A stretch of 64,000 bases of DNA from an uncultured Gammaproteobacteria bacterium (GTDB lineage: Bacteria > Pseudomonadota > Gammaproteobacteria > Steroidobacterales > XN24): positions 62,001 through 126,000 of the forward strand of contig CAMYOC010000002.1 of NCBI GenBank assembly GCA_947259915.1. The letters run 5' to 3'. The stretch's first letter is position 1; every line of letters begins with the position of its first letter. A program made the position numbers and the translations under genes. Of the stretch, positions 27,200 to 36,545 are shown piece after piece. The notes beneath the pieces were generated by a model. That model made no database searches and had not been told where the DNA came from. It worked only from the letters and a program-made list of their open reading frames with translations.

Positions 27200-27215
27200 T
27201 GTGAACCGGATCACA
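27200..27215. promoter_or_regulatory. CRP/Clp-type binding site upstream of the lipoprotein gene
   Basis: TGTGA-ACCGGA-TCACA, second perfect TGTGA-N6-TCACA palindrome in the window. It is centred about 113 bp from the start codon of the minus-strand lipoprotein gene and 130 bp beyond the 3' end of the CTERM protein gene, so the lipoprotein is the natural target. Confidence 0.65.
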
Positions 27216-27345
27216 AAGCTGGCCGGGTGCCGGCGGCCGCGCGGGACCGTATCGTCTGCCCTCACGAATATGGAACGGCGTTTGGCAGCGGCACTGATCG
27301 GTCTCACAAAACCGGGCCCCGGATCTGAACGGCAGCAGCGAACGA

Positions 27346-28140
27346 TCATACAGAGGACCCCGGCACGTCGGCAGTCACCCGGCGTCCATTGCGTTGACGC
27401 CAGGCGACTGTGGCGGCCGCCAGCAACAGCGCCAACAGCTCGAGTCCAAGCACCCCACCGCCGCCACGAGAGATTGTGACCGGCGCCGGGAAGCTGCCGT
27501 CAAAGGAGACATCTTCCAGCGGCAGGAAACTCAACGCGGAGCTCTCCAGCGGTCCGTATTCGACGACCAGGTCACCGTAATCCGCATCGTAGACCTCGAT
27601 CAATATGTCGTAATCATCCGGCGGGAACCCGGCCACAAGCTCGGTCTCGACTTCGTAGTCGTCGCTGGCGGAGCTGCCGTAAATCGTGAACACACCGCTC
27701 TGGTAAAACTGCACCCAGTTACGGCTATCACCGCGCATAAACAGCCTCACGAAAACGTCGGCGTCAAAGAAATCCGTGTCGATGTCGAAGTTCACCCGCA
27801 GGTAGGTGTAGAAGCCGTCGCCATCGAAATCGTCGAACAACCGCGTAGTCGCGTTATAGATGCGGAACGCGCAACAGGAGGCCGCCTGCATCTGCGCCGC
27901 GGTCGGTCCGGCCGGCTTGGCCAGATGCGCCTCTGCCGGCGGCTCAAAGTCCTCCAATGCGGCGGCCGGGCGTCGCTCTTCACCGCCGCGTTCGCTCTCA
28001 AATCCGGCCGCGGAGCGGCTCAACCGCTCGGTCTCTCCGGTCTCGGCGGCCGCCAGCGGCGGCGCCAGGGCGACAACGAACAGCGCCAGCGCCGAAGGCA
28101 GCAGATTCTTGAGCGGATTAGTCCAGCCAACAATATTCAT
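27346..28140 (-). CDS. Exported protein with GlyGly-CTERM-like anchor (choice-of-anchor H-like)
   Basis: 264 aa from an ATG with AAGGAG five bases upstream. Signal peptide (to about residue 32), a Glu-rich region, then a compact domain beginning CCAFRIYNATTRLFDDFDGDGFY and continuing RVNFDIDTDFFDADVFVRLF, similar to choice-of-anchor H domains; the DFDGDGF stretch could bind Ca2+. The C-terminus is GGGG followed by a hydrophobic helix (VLGLELLALLLAAATVAW) and an Arg cluster (RQRNGRR), the layout of GlyGly-CTERM signals cut by rhombosortase before type II secretion or surface attachment. No rhombosortase is in the window. Confidence 0.72.
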   Translation of the reverse strand: MNIVGWTNPLKNLLPSALALFVVALAPPLAAAETGETERLSRSAAGFESERGGEERRPAAALEDFEPPAEAHLAKPAGPTAAQMQAASCCAFRIYNATTRLFDDFDGDGFYTYLRVNFDIDTDFFDADVFVRLFMRGDSRNWVQFYQSGVFTIYGSSASDDYEVETELVAGFPPDDYDILIEVYDADYGDLVVEYGPLESSALSFLPLEDVSFDGSFPAPVTISRGGGGVLGLELLALLLAAATVAWRQRNGRRVTADVPGSSV

Positions 28141-28264
28141 TTCGACTCCTTCCATCCCGGCTTTTGCGGGGTGTGGGAGTCATTTGAACCTGTTCAGGCT
28201 GAACCGAAGCTGAACCGGGTGGTGCCCGGCATTATGTCCGGTATCGCCGCCGGGACGACGGACC

Positions 28265-28801
28265 TCAGGCCAGAGTCAGCACATGCTGACCGTAGGCCCG
28301 GACCTGATTCCAGTCGGTATAGTCGATCACCGCACTGCGGTCGGTCGGCCCCTTGGTCATCTTCATGATCAACTGGATCATCAGCGTGTCGTACCAGGAC
28401 CAGGACGGATAATCGACCTTGCCGGCGAAGACCTTCAGATCCTTCGGCCGCCAGGGCGACAGCTCGAGGAACTTCTGCATATAACGATTGCCCTCGACGG
28501 TGGCTTTTTCAGGATTACGCGCGACCACCGAAACATTAAAAAAGCTGTTGGGCTTGCGCTCCAGCTGCGCCTGATTCTCGCTGATAAAGCGGAACACGTC
28601 CTTGTGATAGGTGCCATAGATCACCGGTGCGCCGACCACCACCACATCCGCGGCGTCCCAGTTGAGGCCCTCATAGATCGCCTCATTGATCGGCATGGTC
28701 TCGCAACGGCCGCCAGCATCAGTGATGCTCTCGCTGATCCGCCGGGCTACGCGGGCCGTATGGCCCATCCGGCTCATGTAACAGAGCATTACAGAAGTCA
28801 T
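28265..28801 (-). CDS. hemG: Menaquinone-dependent protoporphyrinogen IX dehydrogenase
   Basis: 178 aa flavodoxin-fold protein, the size of E. coli HemG. It starts VMLCYMSRMGHTARVA (FMN phosphate loop), has VVVGAPVIYGTYHKDVFRF and closes with KGPTDRSAVIDYTDWNQV, the HemG signature G-P-T-D-x-x-x-x-x-x-Y-T-D-W. It catalyses oxidation of protoporphyrinogen IX to protoporphyrin IX with electrons going to quinone, the penultimate step of heme synthesis. Stands alone, with a possible promoter in the 157 bp upstream. Confidence 0.9.
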   Translation of the reverse strand: MTSVMLCYMSRMGHTARVARRISESITDAGGRCETMPINEAIYEGLNWDAADVVVVGAPVIYGTYHKDVFRFISENQAQLERKPNSFFNVSVVARNPEKATVEGNRYMQKFLELSPWRPKDLKVFAGKVDYPSWSWYDTLMIQLIMKMTKGPTDRSAVIDYTDWNQVRAYGQHVLTLA

Positions 28802-28958
28802 GATTGGTGCTCCTCGTCAGGCCTTACCTGGTGTGACCCCGCATCGGCGCGCGACCCTTGCCAGATTATAAAAAGACCTGAAGCGGGGCTTGTTGACGTG
28901 GATCAGGACCATGCCCTATGGCAGCGGCGCGGGCAGATCGGTCCGGCCCACTGGCGCG

Positions 28959-29948
28959 CTAGAGCCAGCCCTTCCATTTGAAGAAAAACCCGATACCGAT
29001 CGCCGAACCGACCATCAGCCCTACCGTGATGAAGAATGCTTGCGGGTCCTCGGTGCCGGGCAGGCCGGCGACATTCATGCCGAATAATCCGGTGAGAAAA
29101 GACAACGGCAAAAAAATCGCGGCGACGATCGAGAGCACATACATCCGTTCATTCTGCTGTTGCGCCATGCGACCGAGAATTTCTTCCTGCGCTACCATCG
29201 CCCGCTCGCGCACCAGATCCAGATCTTCGAGATAGCGGGTGATGCGGTCGCCCTCCTCGCGGATTTCAAATGCCTGCTCCCGGTCCAGCAGCCCGGAATG
29301 ATTCCGCGACAAACTCTGCAACGCGTCTCGCTGCGGTCCCATATAGCGCCTGAGATGTGCCGCACGGCGCCGTATCTGCGAAAACTGGCCACCATAGCCA
29401 GAAACCTGGCCCTGACCGAACTCGACCTCCGCCGTCTCCAGTTCCTCATCGAGCTGATCGACGACCGGGCTGATACGATCGCCCAGGGCCCAGGCGAGTT
29501 TAAGCAGAAAATCGCCCGCACCCTTCGGGCCCTTGCCCGCCGCGACTTCCTGCGCCAGCGCCTTGACCGACTGCAGCAGGCGGCGCTGGCTGGTGATGAT
29601 GCGCATCGGCTCCAGCCACACCCGCAACGCCACCATATCCTCGATCGCTTCGCCGGGGTTCAGGTTCACGCCGCGCAGAATAATGAGCAGGCCGTCTTCA
29701 TGCTGCACACAGCGCGGCCGCGTATCCTCGTCGAGCAGCGCATCGGCGATGGTTTCATCGACACCGCTTTGCTCGCGCAGCCAGCGCTGCGCGCGAGGGT
29801 GTCTCAGGTCGAGATGGATCCAGGGCGAGGTCAGTGGCGTTGCCGGCTTCCCGAACCCGTCCCAGGACAACGGTCTGCCGTCGCCCTTCCCGTCCAGTTC
29901 GAACGCAAAGATCAAACCGTCGTTGTCATCCGCGCCTGGGTCAGTCAT
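28959..29948 (-). CDS. zntB: CorA/ZntB family divalent metal transporter
   Basis: 329 aa from the ATG preceded by GAGG; a longer frame upstream has no ribosome site. N-terminal cytoplasmic domain, long helix, then two C-terminal membrane helices with the pore motif GMN (LFGMNVAGLPG) at the end of the first. The N-terminal PWIHLDLRHPRAQRWL and RCVQHEDGLLIILRGVN are ZntB-like rather than CorA-like. ZntB transports Zn2+ (proton coupled). It ends with FFFKWKGWL. Confidence 0.88.
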   Translation of the reverse strand: MTDPGADDNDGLIFAFELDGKGDGRPLSWDGFGKPATPLTSPWIHLDLRHPRAQRWLREQSGVDETIADALLDEDTRPRCVQHEDGLLIILRGVNLNPGEAIEDMVALRVWLEPMRIITSQRRLLQSVKALAQEVAAGKGPKGAGDFLLKLAWALGDRISPVVDQLDEELETAEVEFGQGQVSGYGGQFSQIRRRAAHLRRYMGPQRDALQSLSRNHSGLLDREQAFEIREEGDRITRYLEDLDLVRERAMVAQEEILGRMAQQQNERMYVLSIVAAIFLPLSFLTGLFGMNVAGLPGTEDPQAFFITVGLMVGSAIGIGFFFKWKGWL

Positions 29949-30134
29949 GACTTGCCTCGTGTGCTGGTCTGGCACCGCGCCATCATAGCAAGCACGGAGA
30001 GTCGGGCGCACAGCCGGCATGCGACGGGCATCCTTGCCAGGGATGGAAGGACAGACAGACCGCGCGCATGAACGCCTGCCGACGATCCCGATTTCGACCA
30101 CACCGCGCCGACCGTTCGCTGGCGACGAGCGGAC

Positions 30135-30175
30135 AAAAAGAAGGGCCGGCCCTGGCTGCTGCCGGGACCGGCCCT
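30135..30175 (-). terminator. Intrinsic terminator of the FKBP gene
   Basis: Stem AGGGCCGG/CCGGCCCT around a GC-rich 18-nt loop that can pair further; on the minus strand it is followed by TTCTTTTT. It begins 29 bp past the stop at 30204. Confidence 0.85.
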
Positions 30176-30203
30176 GTTCTTGCTGGAAGCCAGTCGCAGG
30201 CGA

Positions 30204-30956
30204 TCAGCCGCCGGCTTTGAGCAGCTCTACCTCGAAGATCAGCACCGCGTTGGGGCCGATGTCGCCCCCGGCGCCACGCTCGCCATAGGCCAGCTCAGCG
30301 GGGATGTAGAGTTCCCACTTGGCGCCCTCGTTCATCAGCTGCAGTGCCTCGGTCCAGCCCGCAATCACGCCGATGACCGGGAACTCCGCCGGCTCACCGC
30401 GCGCGTAAGAGCTGTCGAATTCCGTTCCGTCGAGCAGCGTCCCGCGGTAATGCACCTGGACCACGTCCTCGGCGGTGGGCTTGGCACCGTCACCCGGCTC
30501 GATGATCTTGTACTGCAGACCGCTGTCGGTGGTGACGACACCGTCCTTGGCCTGATTGGTCTCCAGGAACGCGGCACCCTCCATGAGATTCTGCTCCGCC
30601 GTCCTGTCCCGCTCGGCCTGAGCGGACTGTTGCCGCTTCTCCATTTTCGATTGCTGCTGTTCGACAAACGCCTGCAGCGCTTCTTTGGCGTCGTCCTCGC
30701 CCAGACGCGGCTCGTTGCCTGTGATGGCATCACTGATACCAGCCGTCAGTGCGTCCAGATCGATTTCCAGCTCCTGGGAACTGAAACGACCGCCTATATC
30801 TGTGCCGATCACATAGCTGGATTTCTGCGTCAGCGATTCCAGCACCAGCGCCTCATCAGCCGGGGATGTCTCGCTGTCCTTGTTCATGAACGTGGCGATC
30901 GCCGCGCCCGCGATGACACCGACCACAAACCCGCCGATCAATTTCCCATTGGACAT
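30204..30956 (-). CDS. FKBP-type peptidyl-prolyl cis-trans isomerase (FkpA/Mip-like)
   Basis: 250 aa. An N-terminal hydrophobic segment (5-25) exports or anchors the protein. Then comes the FKBP N-terminal dimerisation domain (SSYVIGTDIGGRF..., LDALTAGISDAITG, long Gln-rich helix) and the FKBP domain (about 140-250) with VQVHYRGTLLDGTEFDSSY, PVIGVIAGWTEALQLM, IPAELAYGERGAGG and LIFEVELL. Mip/FkpA proteins fold proteins in the periplasm as dimers. Single gene with its own terminator. Confidence 0.92.
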   Translation of the reverse strand: MSNGKLIGGFVVGVIAGAAIATFMNKDSETSPADEALVLESLTQKSSYVIGTDIGGRFSSQELEIDLDALTAGISDAITGNEPRLGEDDAKEALQAFVEQQQSKMEKRQQSAQAERDRTAEQNLMEGAAFLETNQAKDGVVTTDSGLQYKIIEPGDGAKPTAEDVVQVHYRGTLLDGTEFDSSYARGEPAEFPVIGVIAGWTEALQLMNEGAKWELYIPAELAYGERGAGGDIGPNAVLIFEVELLKAGG

Positions 30957-31094
30957 GTTTCTTCCTGCTCGTTTGAATAAGAATCGACCATTATATGGTT
31001 TCTCCGACCTCGCCGCCTACCTGCCGGCCCGGTGGCCCAAAAGGCCCAGGAGGCCCGGCGCCGAGCGGCCGGCCACGGGCCGATCGCGCGCTTG

Positions 31095-32945
31095 TCAGCG
31101 ATAGCCCGCGGCCTGAAGTGAAAACAGATGCGCGTAATGACCGTCCAGGGCCATCAGGGCTTCGTGGCTGCCGCGCTCGATAATGCGACCGTCCTGGATC
31201 ACCACGATCTGGTCGGCCATGCGTACCGTGGAGAATCTGTGGGATATCAGGATCGCGATCCGTTGGGTGGTGAGGCGGCGGAAATGTTCGAACACCGTCG
31301 CCTCGGCGGCCGCATCCATCGCCGCCGTCGGTTCGTCGAGCACCAGGATGTCGGCCGCCGAGCGCATAAAGGCTCGCGACAGCGCGATCTTCTGCCACTG
31401 GCCACCCGACAATTCCTGACCGTCCTTAAACCAGCGACCGAGCTGAGTGTCGTAGCCAGCCGGAAGGCTATCGACAATCGGCGCGGCCATGCCCATGCGC
31501 GCAGCTTCCTGCCAGCGCTTTTGGTCCTCGAAAAAACGTACGTCGCCAGCGCCGATGTTCTCGCCGACCAGCAATTGGTAGCGGGCAAAGTCCTGAAAAA
31601 TGACACCGATACGTTGTCGCAGGGCGCCCTCGTCCCATTGCTCCAGGTCGAGACCGTCGAGCAGGATACGACCGTGGTCTGGTGCGTAGAGCCGCGTCAG
31701 CAGCTTGATCAACGTGGTCTTGCCGGAGCCGTTCTCCCCCACCAGGGCCAGCGACTCGCCAGGACGGATGTGCAGATCGATATCCTGCAGCGCCGGGCGG
31801 CTGGCGCCGGGGTAGGTAAAACTGACGCCCTCGAAACGCACGCCGTCCTCCGGGATGGGCCCGCGGACGATCTCGGCGCTGCGTTCCGGCACCGGCGTCT
31901 CGAGAAATTCGTAGAGCGTGGACAGGTAAAGATTATCCTCGTACATGCCGCTGATGGCGGAGAGAATGGCGGAGACCGCCGCCTGCCCCTGGCGGAACAG
32001 CATCAGATACATGGTCATCTGACCGATGGTGATCCGGCCGAGCACCGCGGTGGTCGCGATCCAGGCGTAAGCACCGTACAGGGCCACGGTACCGACCAGG
32101 CCGAGGCCGAAGCCCCAGGAATCGCGGCGGATAGTCAGGGCTCGATCTTCTTTGTACAGCCTGCGGAAGATGTCGCGATAACGATCCATCAGCAGCGGAC
32201 CGAGGCCGAACAGCTTGACCTCCTTGGCATGATCCTCCCGCGCCAGCACCGTCTCCAGATACATCTGCATGCGGGTCTCCGGCGAACGCCAGCGGAACAG
32301 CCGGAACGCGTCGCCCGAGAACTTGGCCTCGGCGAAGAATGAGGGCAGACCGGCCACCATCAGCACCGCCACCGCCCACGGAGAGAATTGAACCAGGATC
32401 ACACCGTAGCTGAGCAGAGAGATGCCGTTCTGGCCCAGACCGAAGGTGCGCATCACCAGAGACAGCGGCCGGCTGGACGCCTCGCGCCTGGCGCGGGTGA
32501 GCTTGTCGTAAAACTCGGAGTCCTCGAACTGAGTCAGCTCCAGCGTCTGGGCCTTCTCCAGGATCATCACGTTGACCCGGTGTCCGAGCTGGGCGCGCAG
32601 CAGCGACTGGCACAGGGAGATGCCGCGCTGGGCGCCGGCGAGGGCAGCGACGATCACCCCCTCCACCGCCACCAGCATGAACACGCGCTGCAGATCGGCC
32701 CGACCGCCCTGCTCCACCACCCGCATCGCCGCGACCACCGCGTCGATGACCAGGGCGCCGACCCAGGCCATCGCGGCCGGCAGCACACCCGCCGCCAGCG
32801 TCAACAGGCCGAGCGCGATGGTCAGCGCGTGGCTGGTCGACCAGACCAGCTCGATGGCGCGGCGGCTGTAACGGAACACGCCGAAAAAACCGCGGGCGAC
32901 ATCGCCGGCGGCGACGGAATTTACGGGAGGGGGGCCGTGGGGCAT
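31095..32945 (-). CDS. ABC exporter, fused permease and ATPase
   Basis: 616 aa half-transporter. Six membrane helices (about 40-330), then an ATPase with Walker A GENGSGKTT, Q-loop VIFQDFARY, signature LSGGQWQKIALSRAF, Walker B ILVLDEPTAAMD and H-loop ISHRFST. It acts as a homodimer to export an unknown compound; the degenerate LSGGQWQK signature is typical of peptide- or lantibiotic-type exporters. Separated from the FKBP gene by 138 bp with no clear terminator. No substrate gene is adjacent. Confidence 0.9.
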   Translation of the reverse strand: MPHGPPPVNSVAAGDVARGFFGVFRYSRRAIELVWSTSHALTIALGLLTLAAGVLPAAMAWVGALVIDAVVAAMRVVEQGGRADLQRVFMLVAVEGVIVAALAGAQRGISLCQSLLRAQLGHRVNVMILEKAQTLELTQFEDSEFYDKLTRARREASSRPLSLVMRTFGLGQNGISLLSYGVILVQFSPWAVAVLMVAGLPSFFAEAKFSGDAFRLFRWRSPETRMQMYLETVLAREDHAKEVKLFGLGPLLMDRYRDIFRRLYKEDRALTIRRDSWGFGLGLVGTVALYGAYAWIATTAVLGRITIGQMTMYLMLFRQGQAAVSAILSAISGMYEDNLYLSTLYEFLETPVPERSAEIVRGPIPEDGVRFEGVSFTYPGASRPALQDIDLHIRPGESLALVGENGSGKTTLIKLLTRLYAPDHGRILLDGLDLEQWDEGALRQRIGVIFQDFARYQLLVGENIGAGDVRFFEDQKRWQEAARMGMAAPIVDSLPAGYDTQLGRWFKDGQELSGGQWQKIALSRAFMRSAADILVLDEPTAAMDAAAEATVFEHFRRLTTQRIAILISHRFSTVRMADQIVVIQDGRIIERGSHEALMALDGHYAHLFSLQAAGYR

Positions 32946-33120
32946 AGGTCCGGCAATCCTACCCTATCTGTACGCATCCAGAGCGCTGGTCGGGCACTGA
33001 CCAGGCACGGGGATTTGACTTAAGCACCACGTCCCGTTGCCGGCCCCGGGCGCCGCCCCTGACTTCCGCGGCTGATTACGTATACTGATTGCCGGTGCAT
33101 CCAGGGACGGCGGAATCCAG

Positions 33121-34431
33121 GTGACGACGCAACGGATCAGCTTGGAGGTTACGGGTATTGCGGCGCTGCTGCGGCGGGATTTCGCGTATTCGCTAGCGCT
33201 GTTCCTGCTCGGTGTGGCGGCGCTGACCGCCTGTCTGCTCACCCGTGAACCGACGCTTGCGCCGAGCCCGCCGGGCTACTTCTTGTTCTTCCTGCTCTAT
33301 GGCCTGTTCACCATCGCCATGGGCTACGAGCATCCCCGTATCGGCTATGTTTCCTTCGACCGTGTCGCCCAGGTCGCGAGCATCCTCGTGCTGGGTCCGG
33401 TGGACGCCGCCTGGATCGCCGGGCTCGCCTCGCTGCTATTCCCGGTGACGCGTCTGGCGCGTGGCGTGCCGCTGATTTCGGTGCTGACCGCGGCACTCCA
33501 CAACGCCGGTCTGATGGCGCTCATGGTGCTGGCGTGCGGCACGCTCTATGTGCGGATCGGCGGCCCCGCGCCGCTGGGCTGGATCGACGCAGCCAGCGTC
33601 TTGCCGCTGGTGTTGCTGCTGTTCAGCATGCAGGCCTTCAATGATTTCGGCATGCGGGTGATGATCTCGATCCGTGACCGCAGTCTGCTCAAGGATGTCA
33701 GCTTCTTCGCCTTCCTGGTCGAATCTTCGGCCGGACTCGGCGGCATCCTGATGGCGATCGTGATCAATCGCATGGAGCCGCAGACCATCGTGCTGCTGAT
33801 CGCGGTGATGAGCCTCGGCATGCTCGCCTTGACCCAATTCGCCCGGCTGCGCATGCAGCTCGAAGCCCTGGTGGACGAGCGCACACGCAAACTCAGCGAA
33901 AAGAGCCGGGAACTGCAGCGGCTGGCGACTCACGATCCGCTCACCGGCTTGTTCAATCGCCGCTTTGCCGACGACTATCTCGACGAGCGTATCGAGGAAT
34001 TCAAGCGCTACCAACGCGGCTTCAGTATCGCGCTGGTCGATCTGGACCACTTCAAACGTATCAATGACGACTTCTCTCACGATACCGGCGACCAGGTGCT
34101 GCATTTGATCTCGGCCTTGTTGTCGGATCGCTGCCGCGAGACCGATATGGTGGCGCGCTATGGCGGCGAGGAATTCCTGCTCTGCTTCCCGGGCACCGAC
34201 GTGGCCACCGCGCGCGATCTGTGTGAGGAATTGCGCGTCTCGATGGAGAGTATGGACTGGGGCATGATCGCGCCCGGCGCGGTCGTCACCTTCAGCGCCG
34301 GAGTGGCCAGCATCCGTCCAGGCATGACCAGGCGGGCCTTGCTCAGCGAGGCCGATGTGCGGCTCTACGAAGCCAAGTTTTCGGGTCGTAACCGGGTGGT
34401 GCCGCACAGCCTGGCCGGGCGTTATCGCTAA
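33121..34431 (+). CDS. Membrane diguanylate cyclase (GGDEF) with I-site
   Basis: 436 aa from a GTG. Six to eight membrane helices occupy residues 20-240, a coiled coil (LEALVDERTRKLSEKSRELQRL) follows, and a GGDEF domain ends the protein. The active site is GGEEF at 348-352 and the inhibitory RxxD (RETD) lies exactly five residues before it, so the enzyme should make cyclic di-GMP and be product-inhibited. DPLTGLFNRRF and VDLDHFKRIND are intact. The membrane domain is not a named MASE family that I recognise. Confidence 0.9.
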   Translation: MTTQRISLEVTGIAALLRRDFAYSLALFLLGVAALTACLLTREPTLAPSPPGYFLFFLLYGLFTIAMGYEHPRIGYVSFDRVAQVASILVLGPVDAAWIAGLASLLFPVTRLARGVPLISVLTAALHNAGLMALMVLACGTLYVRIGGPAPLGWIDAASVLPLVLLLFSMQAFNDFGMRVMISIRDRSLLKDVSFFAFLVESSAGLGGILMAIVINRMEPQTIVLLIAVMSLGMLALTQFARLRMQLEALVDERTRKLSEKSRELQRLATHDPLTGLFNRRFADDYLDERIEEFKRYQRGFSIALVDLDHFKRINDDFSHDTGDQVLHLISALLSDRCRETDMVARYGGEEFLLCFPGTDVATARDLCEELRVSMESMDWGMIAPGAVVTFSAGVASIRPGMTRRALLSEADVRLYEAKFSGRNRVVPHSLAGRYR

Positions 34432-34490
34432 ACCCGCCGAAGGCACTCATTTCGCACCCTGCCTGATCGCCTGCGTCTTGCGCTGCAAGA

Positions 34491-34520
34491 TTGCGGCGGC
34501 CTTGATGCCTCGTCTATAAA
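34491..34520 (+). promoter_or_regulatory. Sigma-70-like promoter of cfa
   Basis: TTGCGG (34491-34496), 18-bp spacer, TATAAA (34515-34520). It precedes the cfa start codon by 57 bp. Seen by eye only. Confidence 0.5.
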
Positions 34521-34577
34521 TAGAGTGCGGTCGCAGTTTTCGAGTACCGCATCGACGACGCTGAAGGGAGAAACATC

Positions 34578-35792
34578 GTGGCTCTCCGCAAACTCGGCAA
34601 GACACTGCTCGACAATCTGCTCGAGGGCACCGGCGTGGAGGTCGGGGGCGACCGGCCCTGGGACATCACCGTCAATAATCCGCGCTTCTATCGTCGCGCG
34701 CTACGCGGCTCGCTGGGCATCGGCGAGGCCTATATCGACGGTGATTGGGACTGTCAGGCTCTGGACGTGATGTTCCAGCGGGTGCTCGGCGCCCGCAAAT
34801 GGCGCAGCCCGCTGTTGCGCTTCGCGCGCGCGCTCAAGGTGCTGCAGGCCAGACTGACGAATCTGCAGACCCGGCCACGCTCGATGGCGGTCGCCGAGGA
34901 ACACTACAACCTCGATCACCGCATGTATGCGCTGTTGCTCGGCCCCTGGAACCAGTACACCTGCTGTTTCTTCGACGGCACCTCGGACCTCGAGCAGGCC
35001 GAGATCAACAAGCTGGAGATGATCTGCGACAAGCTGGAGATCGGACGCGGCGAACGGGTCCTGGACATCGGCTGCGGCTGGGGCGGGTTTGCCAAATATG
35101 CCGCCAGTACCCGCGGCTGCGAGGTCACCGGCATCAGCCTGTCCAGCGAACAGATCGACTATGCGCGTAGCTACACCGCGGGCCTGCCGGTGACGATCCG
35201 TCAGATCGACTATCGCGACCTGCCACAGTCGGGGCTACCAGCCTTCGACAAGATCGTCATCGTCGGCATGATCGAACATGTCGGCTACAAGAACTACCGC
35301 AAGCTGATGGATGTGGTGCATCAGATGCTCAAGCCGGACGGCCTGTTCCTGTTGCACACCATCGGTAATCGTGACGAGACGGCAGTCGTGGATCCGTGGA
35401 TCGAGAAATACATCTTCCGTAACTCCATGGTCCCGGCGATGGGCCAGCTGACCCGGGCTGCGGAAGAAAACCTCGTCATCGAGGACTGGGAGAATTACGG
35501 GCACTATTACGTGCCCACGCTGCAGGCCTGGTACGAGCGGTTTAACGCCAACTGGTCACAGATCCAGGCCCTCGACACAGAGAGACCCTTCGACGAGCGG
35601 TTCAGGCGGATGTGGAATTATTACCTGCTGTCCTGCAAAGCCGCGTTCGAGGTCGAAGAACTCCATCTATGGCATCTGGTGATGACGCGCCGCGGCTCAG
35701 GCCGCGGAGTCTACGACCGGGTCAAGCATTACAGCAACCGCCCGCGGGACGCCGAAGCGGCGCCGCTGCAGATCAGGGCGACGAGGCGCTGA
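34578..35792 (+). CDS. cfa: Cyclopropane-fatty-acyl-phospholipid synthase
   Basis: 404 aa from a GTG with GAAGGGAG upstream. The N-terminal lipid-binding part has ITVNNPRFYRRAL and GEAYIDGDWDCQ. It continues with HYNLDHRMYALLLGPWNQYTCC, the SAM site LDIGCGWGGFAKY, the MIEHVGYKNY catalytic stretch with the conserved Glu and His, and WNYYLLSCKAAFEV near the end. It methylenates double bonds of membrane phospholipids using SAM, a stationary-phase or acid-stress adaptation. The usual YSCGYW segment is changed to YTCCFF. Confidence 0.95.
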   Translation: MALRKLGKTLLDNLLEGTGVEVGGDRPWDITVNNPRFYRRALRGSLGIGEAYIDGDWDCQALDVMFQRVLGARKWRSPLLRFARALKVLQARLTNLQTRPRSMAVAEEHYNLDHRMYALLLGPWNQYTCCFFDGTSDLEQAEINKLEMICDKLEIGRGERVLDIGCGWGGFAKYAASTRGCEVTGISLSSEQIDYARSYTAGLPVTIRQIDYRDLPQSGLPAFDKIVIVGMIEHVGYKNYRKLMDVVHQMLKPDGLFLLHTIGNRDETAVVDPWIEKYIFRNSMVPAMGQLTRAAEENLVIEDWENYGHYYVPTLQAWYERFNANWSQIQALDTERPFDERFRRMWNYYLLSCKAAFEVEELHLWHLVMTRRGSGRGVYDRVKHYSNRPRDAEAAPLQIRATRR

Positions 35793-35887
35793 CCGATCCG
35801 GGGCGCGCCACACGTGGCTCGTATTTTGACCGGCATGATGCCATGACAACCTGAGAATGCTTCGGCGATTGTCGGACCGACCGCGAG

Positions 35888-36448
35888 TCAGCTGGCGTCG
35901 TAGGCTTCTTTGAGCCAGGCTTTCAGTTCTGCGTCGACATCGCCTTTCCTGCTCAAACGGACCCGGTGACTGACCATCGCGTTAAAGCTGCCGGATGCCT
36001 CCAGACGTGGTCCCGGCGGTGTGCCCTTCAGGTTTATCCCCACATCCACCCGGTCTTTGGTCGAGGCCTGGATCAGCGCGAACTGCTTTTTTCGGCGCAG
36101 GCTGACATAGGCTTTTTTTGGCGCGATCTCGACGTCGGGACCGAACTTCTCGATCGCCTTGATCAGCGCATCATAGATCGGCCGCAGACCGGCCTTCGCG
36201 CCGCCGTACTGTGCCGCGACCGGATCCTCGTCACCCGTCGTCTTGTCCTTGGCCAGGTGATGATGGGCAATGAGATTGGCATACCCATGCGTCACGCCGT
36301 GTTCGGATTTCAGATGCTTGACGATCTCGCCATGCCTGGTCTGCGTTGTCCCGGCCAGCGCCTTCAACCACTGCGCCAGAGACTTACCGGTCTTCTCCGG
36401 CAGATTGTCGATCATCGACTGGGCCATTTCTTCCGGTGACTTTGCCAT
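35888..36448 (-). CDS. DUF4287/DUF5655 domain protein
   Basis: 186 aa. Start set at the ATG preceded by GGGAGG at 7 nt; the much longer upstream frame is Arg/Pro-rich shadow. N-terminal DUF4287 (QSMIDNLPEKTGKSLAQWL, then EIVKHLKSEHGVTHGYANLI) and C-terminal DUF5655 (IYDALIKAIEKFGPDVEIA, KKAYVSLRRKKQFALIQAST, VDVGINLKG). These are small cytosolic proteins of unknown role, possibly DNA- or nucleotide-related. Confidence 0.85.
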   Translation of the reverse strand: MAKSPEEMAQSMIDNLPEKTGKSLAQWLKALAGTTQTRHGEIVKHLKSEHGVTHGYANLIAHHHLAKDKTTGDEDPVAAQYGGAKAGLRPIYDALIKAIEKFGPDVEIAPKKAYVSLRRKKQFALIQASTKDRVDVGINLKGTPPGPRLEASGSFNAMVSHRVRLSRKGDVDAELKAWLKEAYDAS

Positions 36449-36545
36449 CGCGGACCTCCCTCTGGATTGATGGAAACGCCGGGCAGCTCCCGAGAGAAAA
36501 GTGTAGTCGTCGCGGTCCCGCCACGCGACATTGCAGGCAGACAGG

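Noticed and set aside
31128-32342. 404-codon plus-strand frame
   Set aside because: Antisense to the ABC exporter, which has all ATPase motifs.
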